DNA of 64,000 nucleotides, taken from assembly GCA_001899635.1 (NCBI GenBank), contig MKVQ01000035.1, forward strand, positions 1-64,000, written 5' to 3'. The translations under genes were made by a program, and so were the position numbers. Source of the DNA: Myxococcales bacterium 68-20. Lineage in GTDB: Bacteria > Myxococcota_A > Polyangia > Polyangiales > Polyangiaceae. Below the pieces are notes generated by a model that saw nothing but the letters and a program-made list of their open reading frames with translations, was not told the DNA's origin and did no database searches. Positions 24,796 through 34,143 of this stretch are shown piece by piece. The number at the start of each line of letters is the position of its first letter. Positions within the stretch are counted from its first letter, which is position 1.

Positions 24796-26082
24796 ATGCG
24801 TGACTCGTCCTCTCTCGCCAAAGGTACCGGGCTGGCTCGGCTCGCCGGCGGGGCGCTCTTCGTTCTCCTGGCAGCGTGCACGACGACTCCAGCCGTCACC
24901 GTGGTGCGGACATCGCCCGGAGACAAGCCCGAGGAGATCAAAGGCGACCACGTCAAGCTGAAGCGCGGAGCGCAGGAGCCGTTCGCGGGTGCACGCCCGG
25001 GCTTCTACGCCGTGCGCAGCACCGAGGATTGGGAGCACGCGTGGCCGGTGGGGACCGCCCCGCCGATGCCGCCGACGCTCGACACGTCGAAGCAGATGGT
25101 CTTCCTCGCCGTCGCCGAGACGCAGGCGATCACGCACGTGAAGGTCGAGCGCGTGCTCGAGACGGCGACGTTCCTCTATGCCTGGGTCCGCGAGACCAAG
25201 GTCGGCGAGTACTGTACGAACAAGTCGCCGGAGCGGGCGTTCGACGCGGTCGTTGCCGCGCGCGCCGACAAGCCGGTGAAGGTCTTCGTGGAAGAGGACC
25301 ACGGCGAGTCCTGCGGTGAGCCGCCGGTCGCCGGGATCGAGTGCCGGCTCACCCACCAGCAGGCGTGGACGAACAAGCTCACCGCGCAGCCTGGCGACGC
25401 GGTCGAGTGTGCGCTGACGGCCACGGCGCGCGGCAAGTTCGAGCTCGTCGACAAGCTCCTCTCGATGGCAGAGCTTCCCCCGGGTTCGACCTCGAAGCTG
25501 GCCTTCAAGAAGAGCTCCGAGCGCGCGGAGATGGAGGTCGACGTCTACGGCACGTACACCATCACCGCCGAGGCCGCGGACGAAGCGGGCCGCCGAGGCA
25601 AGGCGGCGGCGACGATCGACGTGAAGCCGCCGAAGACGAAAGACGTCCTCGTCCAGCTCGTGTGGGCCGGCTTCGATCGAGCCGACATGGCCGACACGTT
25701 TCCTCGCGTGAACCTCCGCGTCGCGGAGGAAGGACCGAAGGGCCAGCGCTGCTCGGCGGAGATCCCAATCCCGGGGCTCTGCGACGTCAAGACGCGCGGC
25801 GCGTACACGTACATGCGCATCCCGGAGGGCGATCGCCGCCTCCCGGTGTCGATTCAGTTCCTCGACGAGCGTTTCGAGAAGGGCCCGGGCCCTTGCGTCC
25901 ACGTCTGGTACGACGGCGTGCGGACGGGCGAGACGTGCGATCGCGCACACCGCGATGCGGACGAGATCTGGCGCGTCGGTGTCCTCGACACGACCACCGG
26001 CAAGCTCATTCAGGACGGCGCCCCTCCGTCGACGCCCGCCGAAGCCCCCGCACCGGCCGCGCCGGCACCGAAGAAGAAGTAG
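24796..26082 (+). CDS. Hypothetical lipoprotein, 428 residues
   Basis: The signal peptide ends in the lipobox LLAAC (residue 28), so the protein is lipid-anchored. Residues about 45-190 form one domain (PGFYAVRSTEDWEHAW, MVFLAVAETQAITHVKVERV). Residues 190-275 look like an Ig-like bacterial domain (VECALTATARGKF, TYTITAEAADEAGRRGKA). Residues 285-400 form a third domain with paired cysteines. It ends in an Ala/Pro stretch with Lys. No enzyme motif is visible. The gene is monocistronic, and the function is unknown. Confidence 0.75.
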   Translation: MRDSSSLAKGTGLARLAGGALFVLLAACTTTPAVTVVRTSPGDKPEEIKGDHVKLKRGAQEPFAGARPGFYAVRSTEDWEHAWPVGTAPPMPPTLDTSKQMVFLAVAETQAITHVKVERVLETATFLYAWVRETKVGEYCTNKSPERAFDAVVAARADKPVKVFVEEDHGESCGEPPVAGIECRLTHQQAWTNKLTAQPGDAVECALTATARGKFELVDKLLSMAELPPGSTSKLAFKKSSERAEMEVDVYGTYTITAEAADEAGRRGKAAATIDVKPPKTKDVLVQLVWAGFDRADMADTFPRVNLRVAEEGPKGQRCSAEIPIPGLCDVKTRGAYTYMRIPEGDRRLPVSIQFLDERFEKGPGPCVHVWYDGVRTGETCDRAHRDADEIWRVGVLDTTTGKLIQDGAPPSTPAEAPAPAAPAPKKK

Positions 26083-26088
26083 CTCGAG

Positions 26089-26373
26089 CTAGGTCACCGG
26101 CGAAGCGGCCGTCCGCGCCCTGAGGTAGGCACGGACGCCACCCATGATGGTCGTGCGGTTGCGATCGAAGAGCCGTCCGATCTCGTCGTAGCTCATTCCC
26201 GGATGCCGGCGCAGGTGCCACCAGACTTCCTGGCGCGCGAGCGCGACATTCTTCGTTCGCCCTCGGCCGCAGAGCTCTTCACGCGTGACGCCGCGCGCGC
26301 GGCAAACAGCGTCGAGGAGTCCGAGGAGGTCGCGAGAGGTCAGGGCTTCGAGGATCGTCGTGGGCGGTATCAC
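26089..26373 (-). CDS. Stand-alone DnaA domain IV-like DNA-binding protein
   Basis: This 94-residue protein matches only the C-terminal DNA-binding domain of the replication initiator DnaA. The helix-turn-helix region ALARQEVWWHLRRHPG...MSYDEIGRLFDRNRTTIM follows the DnaA signature, but the highly conserved His of GRDHTTV is Arg here. No AAA+ domain is present. GTG 26373 was chosen because GGAGAG lies six bases upstream; the frame continues upstream only as Arg-rich shadow. It is convergent with the lipoprotein gene (6 bp). It may bind DnaA boxes or act as a dedicated transcription factor. Confidence 0.75.
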   Translation of the reverse strand: MIPPTTILEALTSRDLLGLLDAVCRARGVTREELCGRGRTKNVALARQEVWWHLRRHPGMSYDEIGRLFDRNRTTIMGGVRAYLRARTAASPVT

Positions 26374-26550
26374 GTGGGGCTCTCCAGTGCGAAAGCCCCG
26401 TCGGCCACGGCGTCCGCCGGTTGCGCCGACTCGCGATTTTTTTCGCCCGCCGAATGATCGCCCGAGCCGCGTCGGGCTCGGATCGAGAGGCCACACGCCG
26501 CTGCGAGCGCCAAGGCCGAGCCCCCGCTCGCAGCGAGACCAGTAGAGGAG

Positions 26551-26584
26551 GAGCTGACGCTGGCCGAACAGCTGGCGTCAGCTC
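26551..26584 (-). terminator. Hairpin downstream of the phosphate transporter gene
   Basis: The arms GAGCTGACGC (26551-26560) and GCGTCAGCTC (26575-26584) pair perfectly over 10 bp, 16 bp past the pit stop on its transcript. No U-tract follows, so termination efficiency is uncertain. Confidence 0.6.
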
Positions 26585-26600
26585 GCGTCGTTTCGGGCCT

Positions 26601-27626
26601 TCACTCGAAGACGTGCCCGATGACTTTCATCGTGACCCACGAGAGCGCTCCACTGAGCGGCAGCGTGAGGACCCAAGCCATGAGGATGTTGCCGGCGACC
26701 CCCCAACGTACCGCGCTCACCCGCTTGCTCGCGCCGACGCCCATGATGCAGGCGTTGATGCAGTGGGTGGTGGAGACGGGCACGCCGAAGTGGCTCGCTC
26801 CGAGGATGGTGAGTGCGCCCGCGGTCTCCGCCACGAAGCCCTGAAGCGGCGAGATGCGGATGATCTTCGTCCCCATCGTCTTGATGATCCGCTTGCCGCC
26901 GGCCATCGTGCCGAGCGCGATCGCTGCAGCGCACGAGATGATGACCCACGACGGCACGCCGTCGCCCTTCGGCAAGAACCAGTCGGGCATCCCGTCGTGA
27001 TGGCCGGCCGTCACGAACGCGATGAGCGCGAGGGTGATGATGCCCATCGACTTCTGCGCGTCGTTCGAACCGTGCGCGAACGCCATCGACATCGCCGAGA
27101 GGAGCTGGAGCCGCCGCGCGCTGCGGTGGACCGTCCCGGGACGCATCCTCCGAACGATCCAGAGGAGGAGGATCATGAGGAAGAAGGCAAACACGAACCC
27201 GATCGTCGGAGAGGCCACGAGCGGGACGAGCACCTTCTTCTGGAGCGCGCCCCATTTGAACGCGCCGAGACCGCCCTTCGCGACGACGGCGCCGGCAAGC
27301 GCGCCGATGAGCGCGTGCGACGAGCTAGACGGGATGCCGTACCACCAAGTGATCAGGTTCCAGGCGCACGCACCGACCAGCGCGGAGAGCACGACGGTCT
27401 GCGTGACGAGCCCGGGGTCGGCGAAGCCGGACGCGATCGTCTTCGCCACGGCCGTCCCCGTGATCGCGCCGAAGAAGTTGAGGATCCCGGCCAGGATGAC
27501 CGCGGTGCGGATCGGCAGGACGCCGGTGGAGACGACTGTGGCGATCGCGTTGGCCGCGTCGTGAAAGCCGTTGATGTAGTCGAAGATGAGGGCGAAGACG
27601 ATGACGCAGACGAGCAGGCTAACCAT
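26601..27626 (-). CDS. pit: PiT-family inorganic phosphate transporter
   Basis: This 341-residue permease has about ten TM helices in two inverted halves. Each half carries the PiT signature: NGFHDAANAIA near residue 20 and HGSNDAQKSMG in the second half. The re-entrant motifs GIPSSSSHALIG and VPVSTTHCI are also conserved. It imports metal-phosphate by proton or sodium symport. Its start overlaps by 8 bp the end of the upstream DUF47 gene, the usual partner. Low-affinity phosphate uptake is the expected role. Confidence 0.94.
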   Translation of the reverse strand: MVSLLVCVIVFALIFDYINGFHDAANAIATVVSTGVLPIRTAVILAGILNFFGAITGTAVAKTIASGFADPGLVTQTVVLSALVGACAWNLITWWYGIPSSSSHALIGALAGAVVAKGGLGAFKWGALQKKVLVPLVASPTIGFVFAFFLMILLLWIVRRMRPGTVHRSARRLQLLSAMSMAFAHGSNDAQKSMGIITLALIAFVTAGHHDGMPDWFLPKGDGVPSWVIISCAAAIALGTMAGGKRIIKTMGTKIIRISPLQGFVAETAGALTILGASHFGVPVSTTHCINACIMGVGASKRVSAVRWGVAGNILMAWVLTLPLSGALSWVTMKVIGHVFE

Positions 27627-28287
27627 GCTTCACGGCGAGGTTGGCCAGCGTGTCGGCGATCGCGTCACACTGATCGATGGCGTTCTCGAGATCCTCGAGC
27701 ACGGTCTTCTCACGAATGAGGACACGCGCGTCGCCAGCGCCTTCGCGGAAGGGACCGCCGGTACCTTCCGCCCGGAACAACTCGGAGACCGCTTCGCGGT
27801 AGACGACGTCGGCCTCCTTCTCGAACTTCCGGAGCTCGCGGGCGACCGCCACGATCTCCGTGTATTTGTGCTTCCGGAGCTTCGGCATCGCCTCGTCGAT
27901 CTTCTCCGTACAACGGACGATGATCCCGATGAGCTTGCCCATCGCGTCGGTCGGCTTTTCGACGCCGAGCATGACGCAGGCGCGGATGGCGCCGTTGGTG
28001 AGGTCGAGAACGGTGTCGAGCTCGGAGGAGAGCTTCTGCAGGTCCTCGCGATCGATGGGCGTCACGAACGTTTTCGCGAGCGCCTCCTCCATCTCGTGAA
28101 CGATGCGATCGCCCTCGTGCTCTATCGCCTGAACTTGATCCCGAGCCTGCTCGGCCGAAGTGCCGTTGGTGGAGAACTTTGCGAGCGCCTTGGCGCCGTC
28201 ATGCGCGGCCTTCGCCTGACGCTCGAGGTAGTCGTAGAAGTGATCTTCGCGCGGCAAGAACCAGCGGATGACGTTCTGGATCCCCAT
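27619..28287 (-). CDS. DUF47 / PhoU-like protein partnered with Pit
   Basis: This 222-residue all-helical cytoplasmic protein of the PhoU-related DUF47 family is typically encoded next to PiT transporters and thought to regulate them. The N-terminal motif MGIQNVIRWFLPREDHFYDYL and the metal-binding region AIEHEGDRIVHEM (ExxxxDxxxxE) are conserved. The C-terminal half repeats the fold with LRKFEKEADVVYREAV. It is first in the operon, overlapping pit by 8 bp, so the two are translationally coupled. Confidence 0.92.
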   Translation of the reverse strand: MGIQNVIRWFLPREDHFYDYLERQAKAAHDGAKALAKFSTNGTSAEQARDQVQAIEHEGDRIVHEMEEALAKTFVTPIDREDLQKLSSELDTVLDLTNGAIRACVMLGVEKPTDAMGKLIGIIVRCTEKIDEAMPKLRKHKYTEIVAVARELRKFEKEADVVYREAVSELFRAEGTGGPFREGAGDARVLIREKTVLEDLENAIDQCDAIADTLANLAVKHG

Positions 28288-28494
28288 CAGCCATACCTTC
28301 GGTGGGGGTGAGTGGAACGATCGAGATGCAGCTGCAGCTGGGTCTCCTTTTGCTCCATCTTTCCCGGCCGGATCTAGCCATTTCCGTTTTTGTTGTGCGA
28401 CGACCGTGTGACGAAATCAGAGCGACGCGTCACCGAGAGCCAAACTCCCGCGGATTTTTCCGCGATCTCGGGAACTTCGCCCGAGGGCGTGCGA

Positions 28495-29160
28495 TCAGCG
28501 TGCGGTGCCGATGTAAGCACGCGCACGGACGACGCCGCGCTCGTGGAGCGGCTCGACGCGGGGAACGAACCCAGCCTTACGGAGCGTGCGAACGAACACG
28601 TCGGCCGGGTATCCGCTCCACACGGCGAGCACGCCGCCCGGAGCAAGCGCGGACCGCGCGCGGACGAGAGCCGCTTCGGCGTAGAGGCGGGCGTTCGATC
28701 GGAAGCTCGCCCACTCGGGACCGTTGTCGACGTCGAGCAGGATCGCGGAGAGCGACCCCGGCTCCGCCGAAGCGATCACGTCGGCCACGTCGGCAAGGCA
28801 GAGCTCGACCCGAGGATCGTCGAGCGCACCGCCGACGAGATCGGCGGCCTCGACGCGCGCGACGTCAGCGACGGTGCGGAGCTTCTCGACGACGACGACC
28901 TCCGTCTCCGGCGACGCGACCTCGAGCACCCCTCGCAGCGTCGCGCCGAAACCAAGGCCGCCGATGACGACACGCGGCCGTGCCGATCCCGTTCGCTCGA
29001 TCGCCTCCTTCGCGAGGCGACCGAAGGCGAGCTCGGTCTCGAGCGCTGCGCTCGACAAGAGGACGACGTTGCCAAGGACGAGCTCAAGGTTCGCACCGTC
29101 GCGGCGCAGCAGCAGCGACTTCTCATCCTCTACGATTGTTCGAACGATCTCGATTGCCAC
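28495..29160 (-). CDS. Spermidine-synthase-like aminopropyltransferase/methyltransferase
   Basis: This 221-residue Rossmann-fold protein is of the polyamine synthase (SpeE) superfamily. The nucleotide-binding loop reads VVIGGLGFGATLRG and the catalytic-region aspartate lies in ILLDVDNGPEW, but the N-terminal beta-hairpin tetramerisation domain is short. Such truncated members are often not true spermidine synthases, so the substrate is open. ATG 29160 lies only 3 bp after the kinase stop (29164), so it is co-translated with the upstream kinase gene. Confidence 0.78.
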   Translation of the reverse strand: MAIEIVRTIVEDEKSLLLRRDGANLELVLGNVVLLSSAALETELAFGRLAKEAIERTGSARPRVVIGGLGFGATLRGVLEVASPETEVVVVEKLRTVADVARVEAADLVGGALDDPRVELCLADVADVIASAEPGSLSAILLDVDNGPEWASFRSNARLYAEAALVRARSALAPGGVLAVWSGYPADVFVRTLRKAGFVPRVEPLHERGVVRARAYIGTAR

Positions 29161-29163
29161 GTA

Positions 29164-30582
29164 TCACTCGCGAGAAGACGGGATCTCCGACGTGGGATCC
29201 GTCGTAGCCGTCGGTTTGACCGCCGGGCTGGGCGCGGTCGTGCGCGGCCTGGCGTGGGTGTTGTTCGCCGGCCGGGTGCCGGGCTGCGCCGCCGGCTTCT
29301 CCGACGCGACCAGCGTAGGTTCTTCGTCCGTGGTGAAGGGCAGCGAAGGAGGGAGCGGCTCCACGGGCATCGGCATGGGCGTCGGCGCAGGCACCGGCGT
29401 GACTGCGGGGGGCGGAGCCTGACGGCTCGCCGCTGACGACAGCCGGGTCGGGATCAACTTCGCGCCCACGACCGCGAGGCTCCCCACGACGGCGGCGAAG
29501 AGGATCGCCCAGAAGACGAAGCTCGCCGTCGACATGTCCTTCTTCGGCTTCTGCTCGACGTTCGACGAGGCGGGCGGCGCGGTCCAGTTGTACTTGCCTC
29601 CGGTCACGAACGAAGACGCGCTCGGGTGCCGAGTGGGCGGGGCCTGGACGAGCGCAGGACCGAGGATCGCGATCCGCTCCAGGGACGGCGCCGCGTTCGC
29701 ACCGGCGTAGGGCGCGAGGAGACGTGCGAGCTCGACGACGTCGGGACGGCGATCCCGATCGCGCTCCATGCAGCGCCACAGGACGTGCTCCAGTCCCTGC
29801 GGGATGTCCGGCCGATGGTCCCGGAGATTCGGGATCGGACCATGGATGATGTTCTGGATGAGCTCGCCGAGCGAGTTGCCGACGAACGGCGCCCTGCCGG
29901 CGATCAGTCGAAACAGGATCACGCTGAGCGACCATACGTCACTGCGCGCGTCCGCGTCGCGCGCGGAGACGACCTGCTCCGGCGCCATGTAGCTCGGCGA
30001 GCCGAGGAGATCGGTGGCCTTCGTCACGACGCTGTCGTGATGACTCCGCCGGCCACCGTGACTGGTGTCGCCATCGTCGAGATCGACGACCTTGGACACG
30101 CCGAAGTCGAGCACCTTCACGACCGGCTCACCACCGGAGCCACGAGTCAGAAAGAGGTTCGCCAGCTTCAGGTCCCGATGAACGATCCCGTGACCGTGAG
30201 CCTCCGCGATCGCCTCGCATGCCTGGATGATGTAGTCACTCGCCTCGGCGACGGGAAACCGGCCGCGCTTCTGGAGCAGCTCGGCGAAGTCGAGCCCCTC
30301 CAGGTACTCCATCACCATGTAAGGCGCGCCTCCCTCGAGCGCGCCCACGTCGAGGACCCGCGAGACGTGCTTGCTCTTCAGGCGAACGGTGTTCCGTGCC
30401 TCGCGGAGGAAGCGGCTCTTGTACTCGCGACTGAGGACCTCGTCGCGCATGAACTTTAGGGCGACAGTCTGCCCGAGCTGGAGGTGGCGCGCGGCTACCA
30501 CGTAACCCATCCCGCCCTCGCCGAGGACGCGCTCGATCTGGAACTTCCCGGCGATGATGTCGCCGGCGCGCACCCCACTCAT
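29164..30582 (-). CDS. Transmembrane Ser/Thr protein kinase
   Basis: This 472-residue kinase is intact: GEGGMG (21-26), Lys43 in VALK, HRDLK (135-139) with LANLF following, DFG (159-161) and APEQ. A Ser/Pro linker leads to a single TM helix (about 350-375, FVFWAILFAAVVGSLAVVGA) and an extracytoplasmic Pro/Ala-rich tail of about 95 residues with no recognised sensor domain. This is the common myxobacterial membrane kinase layout. The aminopropyltransferase-like gene follows at 3 bp, suggesting linked function or shared expression. The facing cytochrome gene is divergent. Confidence 0.92.
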   Translation of the reverse strand: MSGVRAGDIIAGKFQIERVLGEGGMGYVVAARHLQLGQTVALKFMRDEVLSREYKSRFLREARNTVRLKSKHVSRVLDVGALEGGAPYMVMEYLEGLDFAELLQKRGRFPVAEASDYIIQACEAIAEAHGHGIVHRDLKLANLFLTRGSGGEPVVKVLDFGVSKVVDLDDGDTSHGGRRSHHDSVVTKATDLLGSPSYMAPEQVVSARDADARSDVWSLSVILFRLIAGRAPFVGNSLGELIQNIIHGPIPNLRDHRPDIPQGLEHVLWRCMERDRDRRPDVVELARLLAPYAGANAAPSLERIAILGPALVQAPPTRHPSASSFVTGGKYNWTAPPASSNVEQKPKKDMSTASFVFWAILFAAVVGSLAVVGAKLIPTRLSSAASRQAPPPAVTPVPAPTPMPMPVEPLPPSLPFTTDEEPTLVASEKPAAQPGTRPANNTHARPRTTAPSPAVKPTATTDPTSEIPSSRE

Positions 30583-30752
30583 CCAGGCTGGAAGTGTGCG
30601 CGTCCTGCCTTCTCAAATCAAGAAACGGCGGGGCTTCCGACGAGCTCTGCTCGAGCGGCGGGAACCGGTAAAAGCCGAGCTCGGCTGTACGGATCACGTG
30701 AGCAGTGACGATCCGCGTCGTTCGAGTCGCCGGAACGGTCTATCAAGAATGG

Positions 30753-31412
30753 ATGCTCACCAAGCGCAGGGGTGCCGGTCTCGGCGCCGGCGCCCTCGTC
30801 CTTCTGATCGCGTTTGCGGGATGCGGCGGACGGAGCTCAGCGCCAGCCTCACTTCCTCTCCCCCCGACGTCGAAGGACGCGCTCCGCGCCCCCGAGGACT
30901 TCGCCGGCATCCCGGATCGCGACGACCGCGCGCGGGCGCTCTTCGTCGAAGCGAGCCGCGTGATGCTCCATCCACGATGCACGAACTGTCACCCAGCAGG
31001 TGACAGCCCGACGCAGGGCAATGACGGCCGCCTCCACGATCCGCCCGTCGCCCGGGGACCGAAGGACCGGGGCGTGCCTGCGCTCGAATGCACCTCCTGC
31101 CATCAGGACAGGAACGTCGAGCTGGCCCGCGTCCCGGGTGCGCCGAGCTGGCATCTCGCGCCGATCGAGATGGCGTGGGCCGACAAGACGCCCGCCACGC
31201 TCTGCGACCAGCTGAAGGACCGGAAGCGCAACGGCGACCGAAGCCTCGATCAGGTCGTCGAGCACACCGCGCACGACGCTCTCGTTGGATGGGGATGGGC
31301 GCCGGGACATGGGCGCGAGCCGGTCCCGGGGACACGTGCGCAGTTCACGGCGCTCGTGGCCGCGTGGGTCAAAGAGGGCGCCGCGTGCCCGAAGGACGAG
31401 GTGAAGCGATGA
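30753..31412 (+). CDS. Di-heme c-type cytochrome lipoprotein
   Basis: The protein is about 219 residues from ATG 30753 (an alternative GTG at 30705 adds 16). The signal ends in a lipobox, FAGC. Two heme-binding CxxCH motifs are visible, CTNCH and CTSCH, about 40 residues apart. It is the first gene of a cassette with the molybdenum hydroxylase subunits: its stop overlaps the next ATG (ATGA at 31409-31412). The likely role is to accept electrons from the periplasmic molybdo-iron-sulfur enzyme and pass them to the respiratory chain. Confidence 0.85.
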   Translation: MLTKRRGAGLGAGALVLLIAFAGCGGRSSAPASLPLPPTSKDALRAPEDFAGIPDRDDRARALFVEASRVMLHPRCTNCHPAGDSPTQGNDGRLHDPPVARGPKDRGVPALECTSCHQDRNVELARVPGAPSWHLAPIEMAWADKTPATLCDQLKDRKRNGDRSLDQVVEHTAHDALVGWGWAPGHGREPVPGTRAQFTALVAAWVKEGAACPKDEVKR

Positions 31413-31864
31413 CGATTCGACTTCGCGTCAACGGCACCGATCACGAGCTCGACGTCGATCCGGAGATGCCGCTCCTCTGGGCGCTCCGCGACGTCCTCGG
31501 GCTCACCGGGACGAAGTACGGCTGCGGAGAGGCGCTGTGCGGCGCATGCACCATCCACATCGATGGCGAGGTGGTGCGGTCGTGCGTGACGCCGGTGCGC
31601 CGCGCAGCCGGCAAGAACGTCACGACGATCGAAGGACTTTCGCCCGACGGCTCCCACCCGCTGCAGAAGGCCTGGGTCGATCTCGGCGTCCCCCAATGCG
31701 GCTTCTGCCAGGCGGGCCAGATCATGAGCGCGGCGGCGCTCCTCGCGAAGAAGCCGAAGCCGACGGACGCGGAGATCGATCAGTCGCTCGCCGGCAACCT
31801 GTGTCGATGCGGCACGTACCTCCGGATCCGCGCAGCGGTGAAGAAGGCTGCAGGTGAGCCGTGA
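31409..31864 (+). CDS. Molybdenum hydroxylase [2Fe-2S] subunit (IorA-like)
   Basis: This 151-residue iron-sulfur subunit is of the isoquinoline 1-oxidoreductase/aldehyde oxidoreductase type. The plant-ferredoxin-type cluster is bound by [16 protein letters not shown] (C-x4-C-x2-C plus a later Cys, SCVTP). The second, helical [2Fe-2S] domain shows [10 protein letters not shown] and [11 protein letters not shown]. It moves electrons from the Mo centre in the large subunit. It overlaps both neighbours by 4 bp (ATGA upstream; GTGA at 31861-31864 downstream), so a stoichiometric complex is expected. Confidence 0.93.
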   Translation: MTIRLRVNGTDHELDVDPEMPLLWALRDVLGLTGTKYGCGEALCGACTIHIDGEVVRSCVTPVRRAAGKNVTTIEGLSPDGSHPLQKAWVDLGVPQCGFCQAGQIMSAAALLAKKPKPTDAEIDQSLAGNLCRCGTYLRIRAAVKKAAGEP

Positions 31865-34140
31865 GCGAATCGATCCGCGTCGTCCGGCGCTCGTTCCTCG
31901 CCGGCCTCGGTGTCACCCTCGGCGGCCTCGCCCTCGGCTCGTTCGCCCATGCGGAGGCGCCGAAGCCACCGCCCGCGAAGCCGGGCGGAACAAACGCGAC
32001 CGGCGCGACCGCCGGCGCCGGTCTCCGCCCCAACGTGTTCGTGCACGTAGCGCCCGACGGCATCGTCACGATCGCCTGTGCCCGCTCGGAGATGGGCCAA
32101 GGCGTGCGCAGCACCTTGCCCGCCCTCATCGCCGACGAGCTCGGCGCCGACATGGCGCGCGTGAAGATCGTGCAGGCCGTCGGCGACAAGGCTTACGGCG
32201 ACCAGAACACGGACGGCTCGAGCAGCGTCCGCAAGGCGTTCACCGATCTCCGCCGCACCGGCGCCGCTGCGCGGATGATGCTCGTCACGGCGGCCGCGAA
32301 GCGCTTGAAGGTACCGGCCTCGTCGCTCCGCGTGCGCGACCACACTGTGATCCACGAGGCGACCAAGCGCGCGCTCGGATTCGGCGAGCTCGCCGACGAC
32401 GCCGCGAAGGTCCCGGTGCCGAAGAAGGAGGAGATCGTCCTCCGCCCGCTCTCGGAGCTGAAGACGATCGGCAAGGACCTGCCGCTGCTCGACGCGCCCG
32501 ACATCGTGACCGGCCGCGCCATGTTCGGCGCCGACCTGAAGCTCCCCGGCATGCTCACGGCGGTCATCGCGCGCCCTCCGGTCGTCGGAGGCAAGGTCGC
32601 GAAGTACGACGCCGCGAAGACGCTCGCGGTGAAGGGCGTGCAGCGCGTCGTTTCCCTCCCCGCACCGAAGCCTCCGTTCGCGTTCCAACCGCTCGGGGGC
32701 CTCGCCGTCGTCGCCGACAACACGTGGGCGGCGATGCGCGGCCGCGCGCTCCTCGAGATCGCGTGGGAGCACGGCGACAACGCCGGCTACGACTCGAAGA
32801 CCTACCGCGCGAAGCTCGAGGCCGCGGTCCGTGCGCCTGGGCGCGTCGTGCGCGCCCTCGGCGACGCGGACAAGGTGCTCGCCTCGGCGAAGCGCACCGT
32901 CGAGTCCATGTACTACGCACCAAACCTCGCGCACGCGCCGATGGAGCCGCCGGTCGCGGTGGCGAAGGTCGACGATCGATCGTGCGAGGTGTGGGCCTCG
33001 ACGCAGAACCCCCAGTCCGCACGGACGGCGCTCGCGAAGGCGCTCGGCTTCGACGAGAGCCAGGTGACGGTCCACGTCACGCTCCTCGGCGGCGGGTTCG
33101 GCCGGAAGTCGAAGCCCGACTACGTCGTCGAGGCCGCGCTCGTCGCGAAGGCGATGGGCGTCCCGGTCCGCGTGCAGTGGACGCGCGAGGACGATCTCCA
33201 GCACGACTACTACCACTCGGTCAGCGCGCAACGCCTCGTCGCCGGCCTCGACGAGGGAGGCAAGGTCGTCGCGTGGCACCATCGCACGGCGTTCCCACCG
33301 ATCGCCTCCACGTTCAAGGACACGGCGTTCTCCGAGCCCGGACAGCTCGGGCAGGGCGTGCTCGACGTGCCGCTCTCGATCCCGAACGTCCGCGCCGAGA
33401 ACTGCGAGGCCCGCGCCCACACGCGGATCGGCTGGCTCCGGGCGGTCGCGAACATCTATCACGCGTTCGCGGTGCAGAGCTTCCTCGACGAGATCGCGCA
33501 CGCGCGCAAGGTCGACCCGAAGGACAACCTCCTCGAGCTCCTCGGCCCCGCGCGCATCTGGAAGCCGGCCGACCTCGGCGTCACCGAGCTGCCGAACTAC
33601 GGGCAGCCACTCGATCAGCATCCGATCGACACGGCTCGTCATCGCCGTGTCGTCGAGCGCGTCACCGATCTCTCCGGCTGGAGCAAGCGCGCTGCGTCCG
33701 GGCGCGCGCTCGGGCTCGCGGTGCACCGGAGCTTCCTCGCTTACATCGCCGTCGTCGTGTCCGTGGTGAAGGATCCGGCGGGCAAGATCCGCGTCGACGA
33801 GGCGTGGATCGTCGCCGACGCGGGGCTCGTCGTGAACATGGAGCGCGCGCGCTCGCAGTTCGAAGGCGCGGTCATCTTCGGGCTGAGCCTCGCGCTCTAC
33901 GGCGAGATCACGATGAAGGACGGCGCGACCGAGCAGTCGAACTTCCGCGACTTCCGCCTCATGCGGCTCCCGGAGGCGCCGCGCCGGATCCACGTCGAGG
34001 TCCTCCAGAGCGACGCTCCTCCGGCGGGCATCGGCGAGCCGGGCGTGCCACCGGTCGCGCCGGCGCTCACGAACGCGATCTTCGCGCTCACCGGAACGCG
34101 GGTGCGGGAGCTGCCCGTTATCCGGACACTCTCGGTCTAG
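31861..34140 (+). CDS. Molybdenum hydroxylase large subunit (IorB-like), Tat-exported
   Basis: This 759-residue molybdopterin-binding catalytic subunit starts at GTG 31861. A twin-arginine signal ([15 protein letters not shown]) directs the folded complex to the periplasm, the small subunit presumably travelling with it. Mo-cofactor motifs include [16 protein letters not shown] and [15 protein letters not shown]. The essential active-site glutamate lies in [17 protein letters not shown] near the C-terminus. The xanthine-oxidase superfamily hydroxylates N-heterocycles or oxidises aldehydes with water oxygen. The substrate here cannot be told from sequence. A MocA-like gene follows 3 bp downstream. 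Confidence 0.93.
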   Translation: MSESIRVVRRSFLAGLGVTLGGLALGSFAHAEAPKPPPAKPGGTNATGATAGAGLRPNVFVHVAPDGIVTIACARSEMGQGVRSTLPALIADELGADMARVKIVQAVGDKAYGDQNTDGSSSVRKAFTDLRRTGAAARMMLVTAAAKRLKVPASSLRVRDHTVIHEATKRALGFGELADDAAKVPVPKKEEIVLRPLSELKTIGKDLPLLDAPDIVTGRAMFGADLKLPGMLTAVIARPPVVGGKVAKYDAAKTLAVKGVQRVVSLPAPKPPFAFQPLGGLAVVADNTWAAMRGRALLEIAWEHGDNAGYDSKTYRAKLEAAVRAPGRVVRALGDADKVLASAKRTVESMYYAPNLAHAPMEPPVAVAKVDDRSCEVWASTQNPQSARTALAKALGFDESQVTVHVTLLGGGFGRKSKPDYVVEAALVAKAMGVPVRVQWTREDDLQHDYYHSVSAQRLVAGLDEGGKVVAWHHRTAFPPIASTFKDTAFSEPGQLGQGVLDVPLSIPNVRAENCEARAHTRIGWLRAVANIYHAFAVQSFLDEIAHARKVDPKDNLLELLGPARIWKPADLGVTELPNYGQPLDQHPIDTARHRRVVERVTDLSGWSKRAASGRALGLAVHRSFLAYIAVVVSVVKDPAGKIRVDEAWIVADAGLVVNMERARSQFEGAVIFGLSLALYGEITMKDGATEQSNFRDFRLMRLPEAPRRIHVEVLQSDAPPAGIGEPGVPPVAPALTNAIFALTGTRVRELPVIRTLSV

Positions 34141-34143
34141 CCG

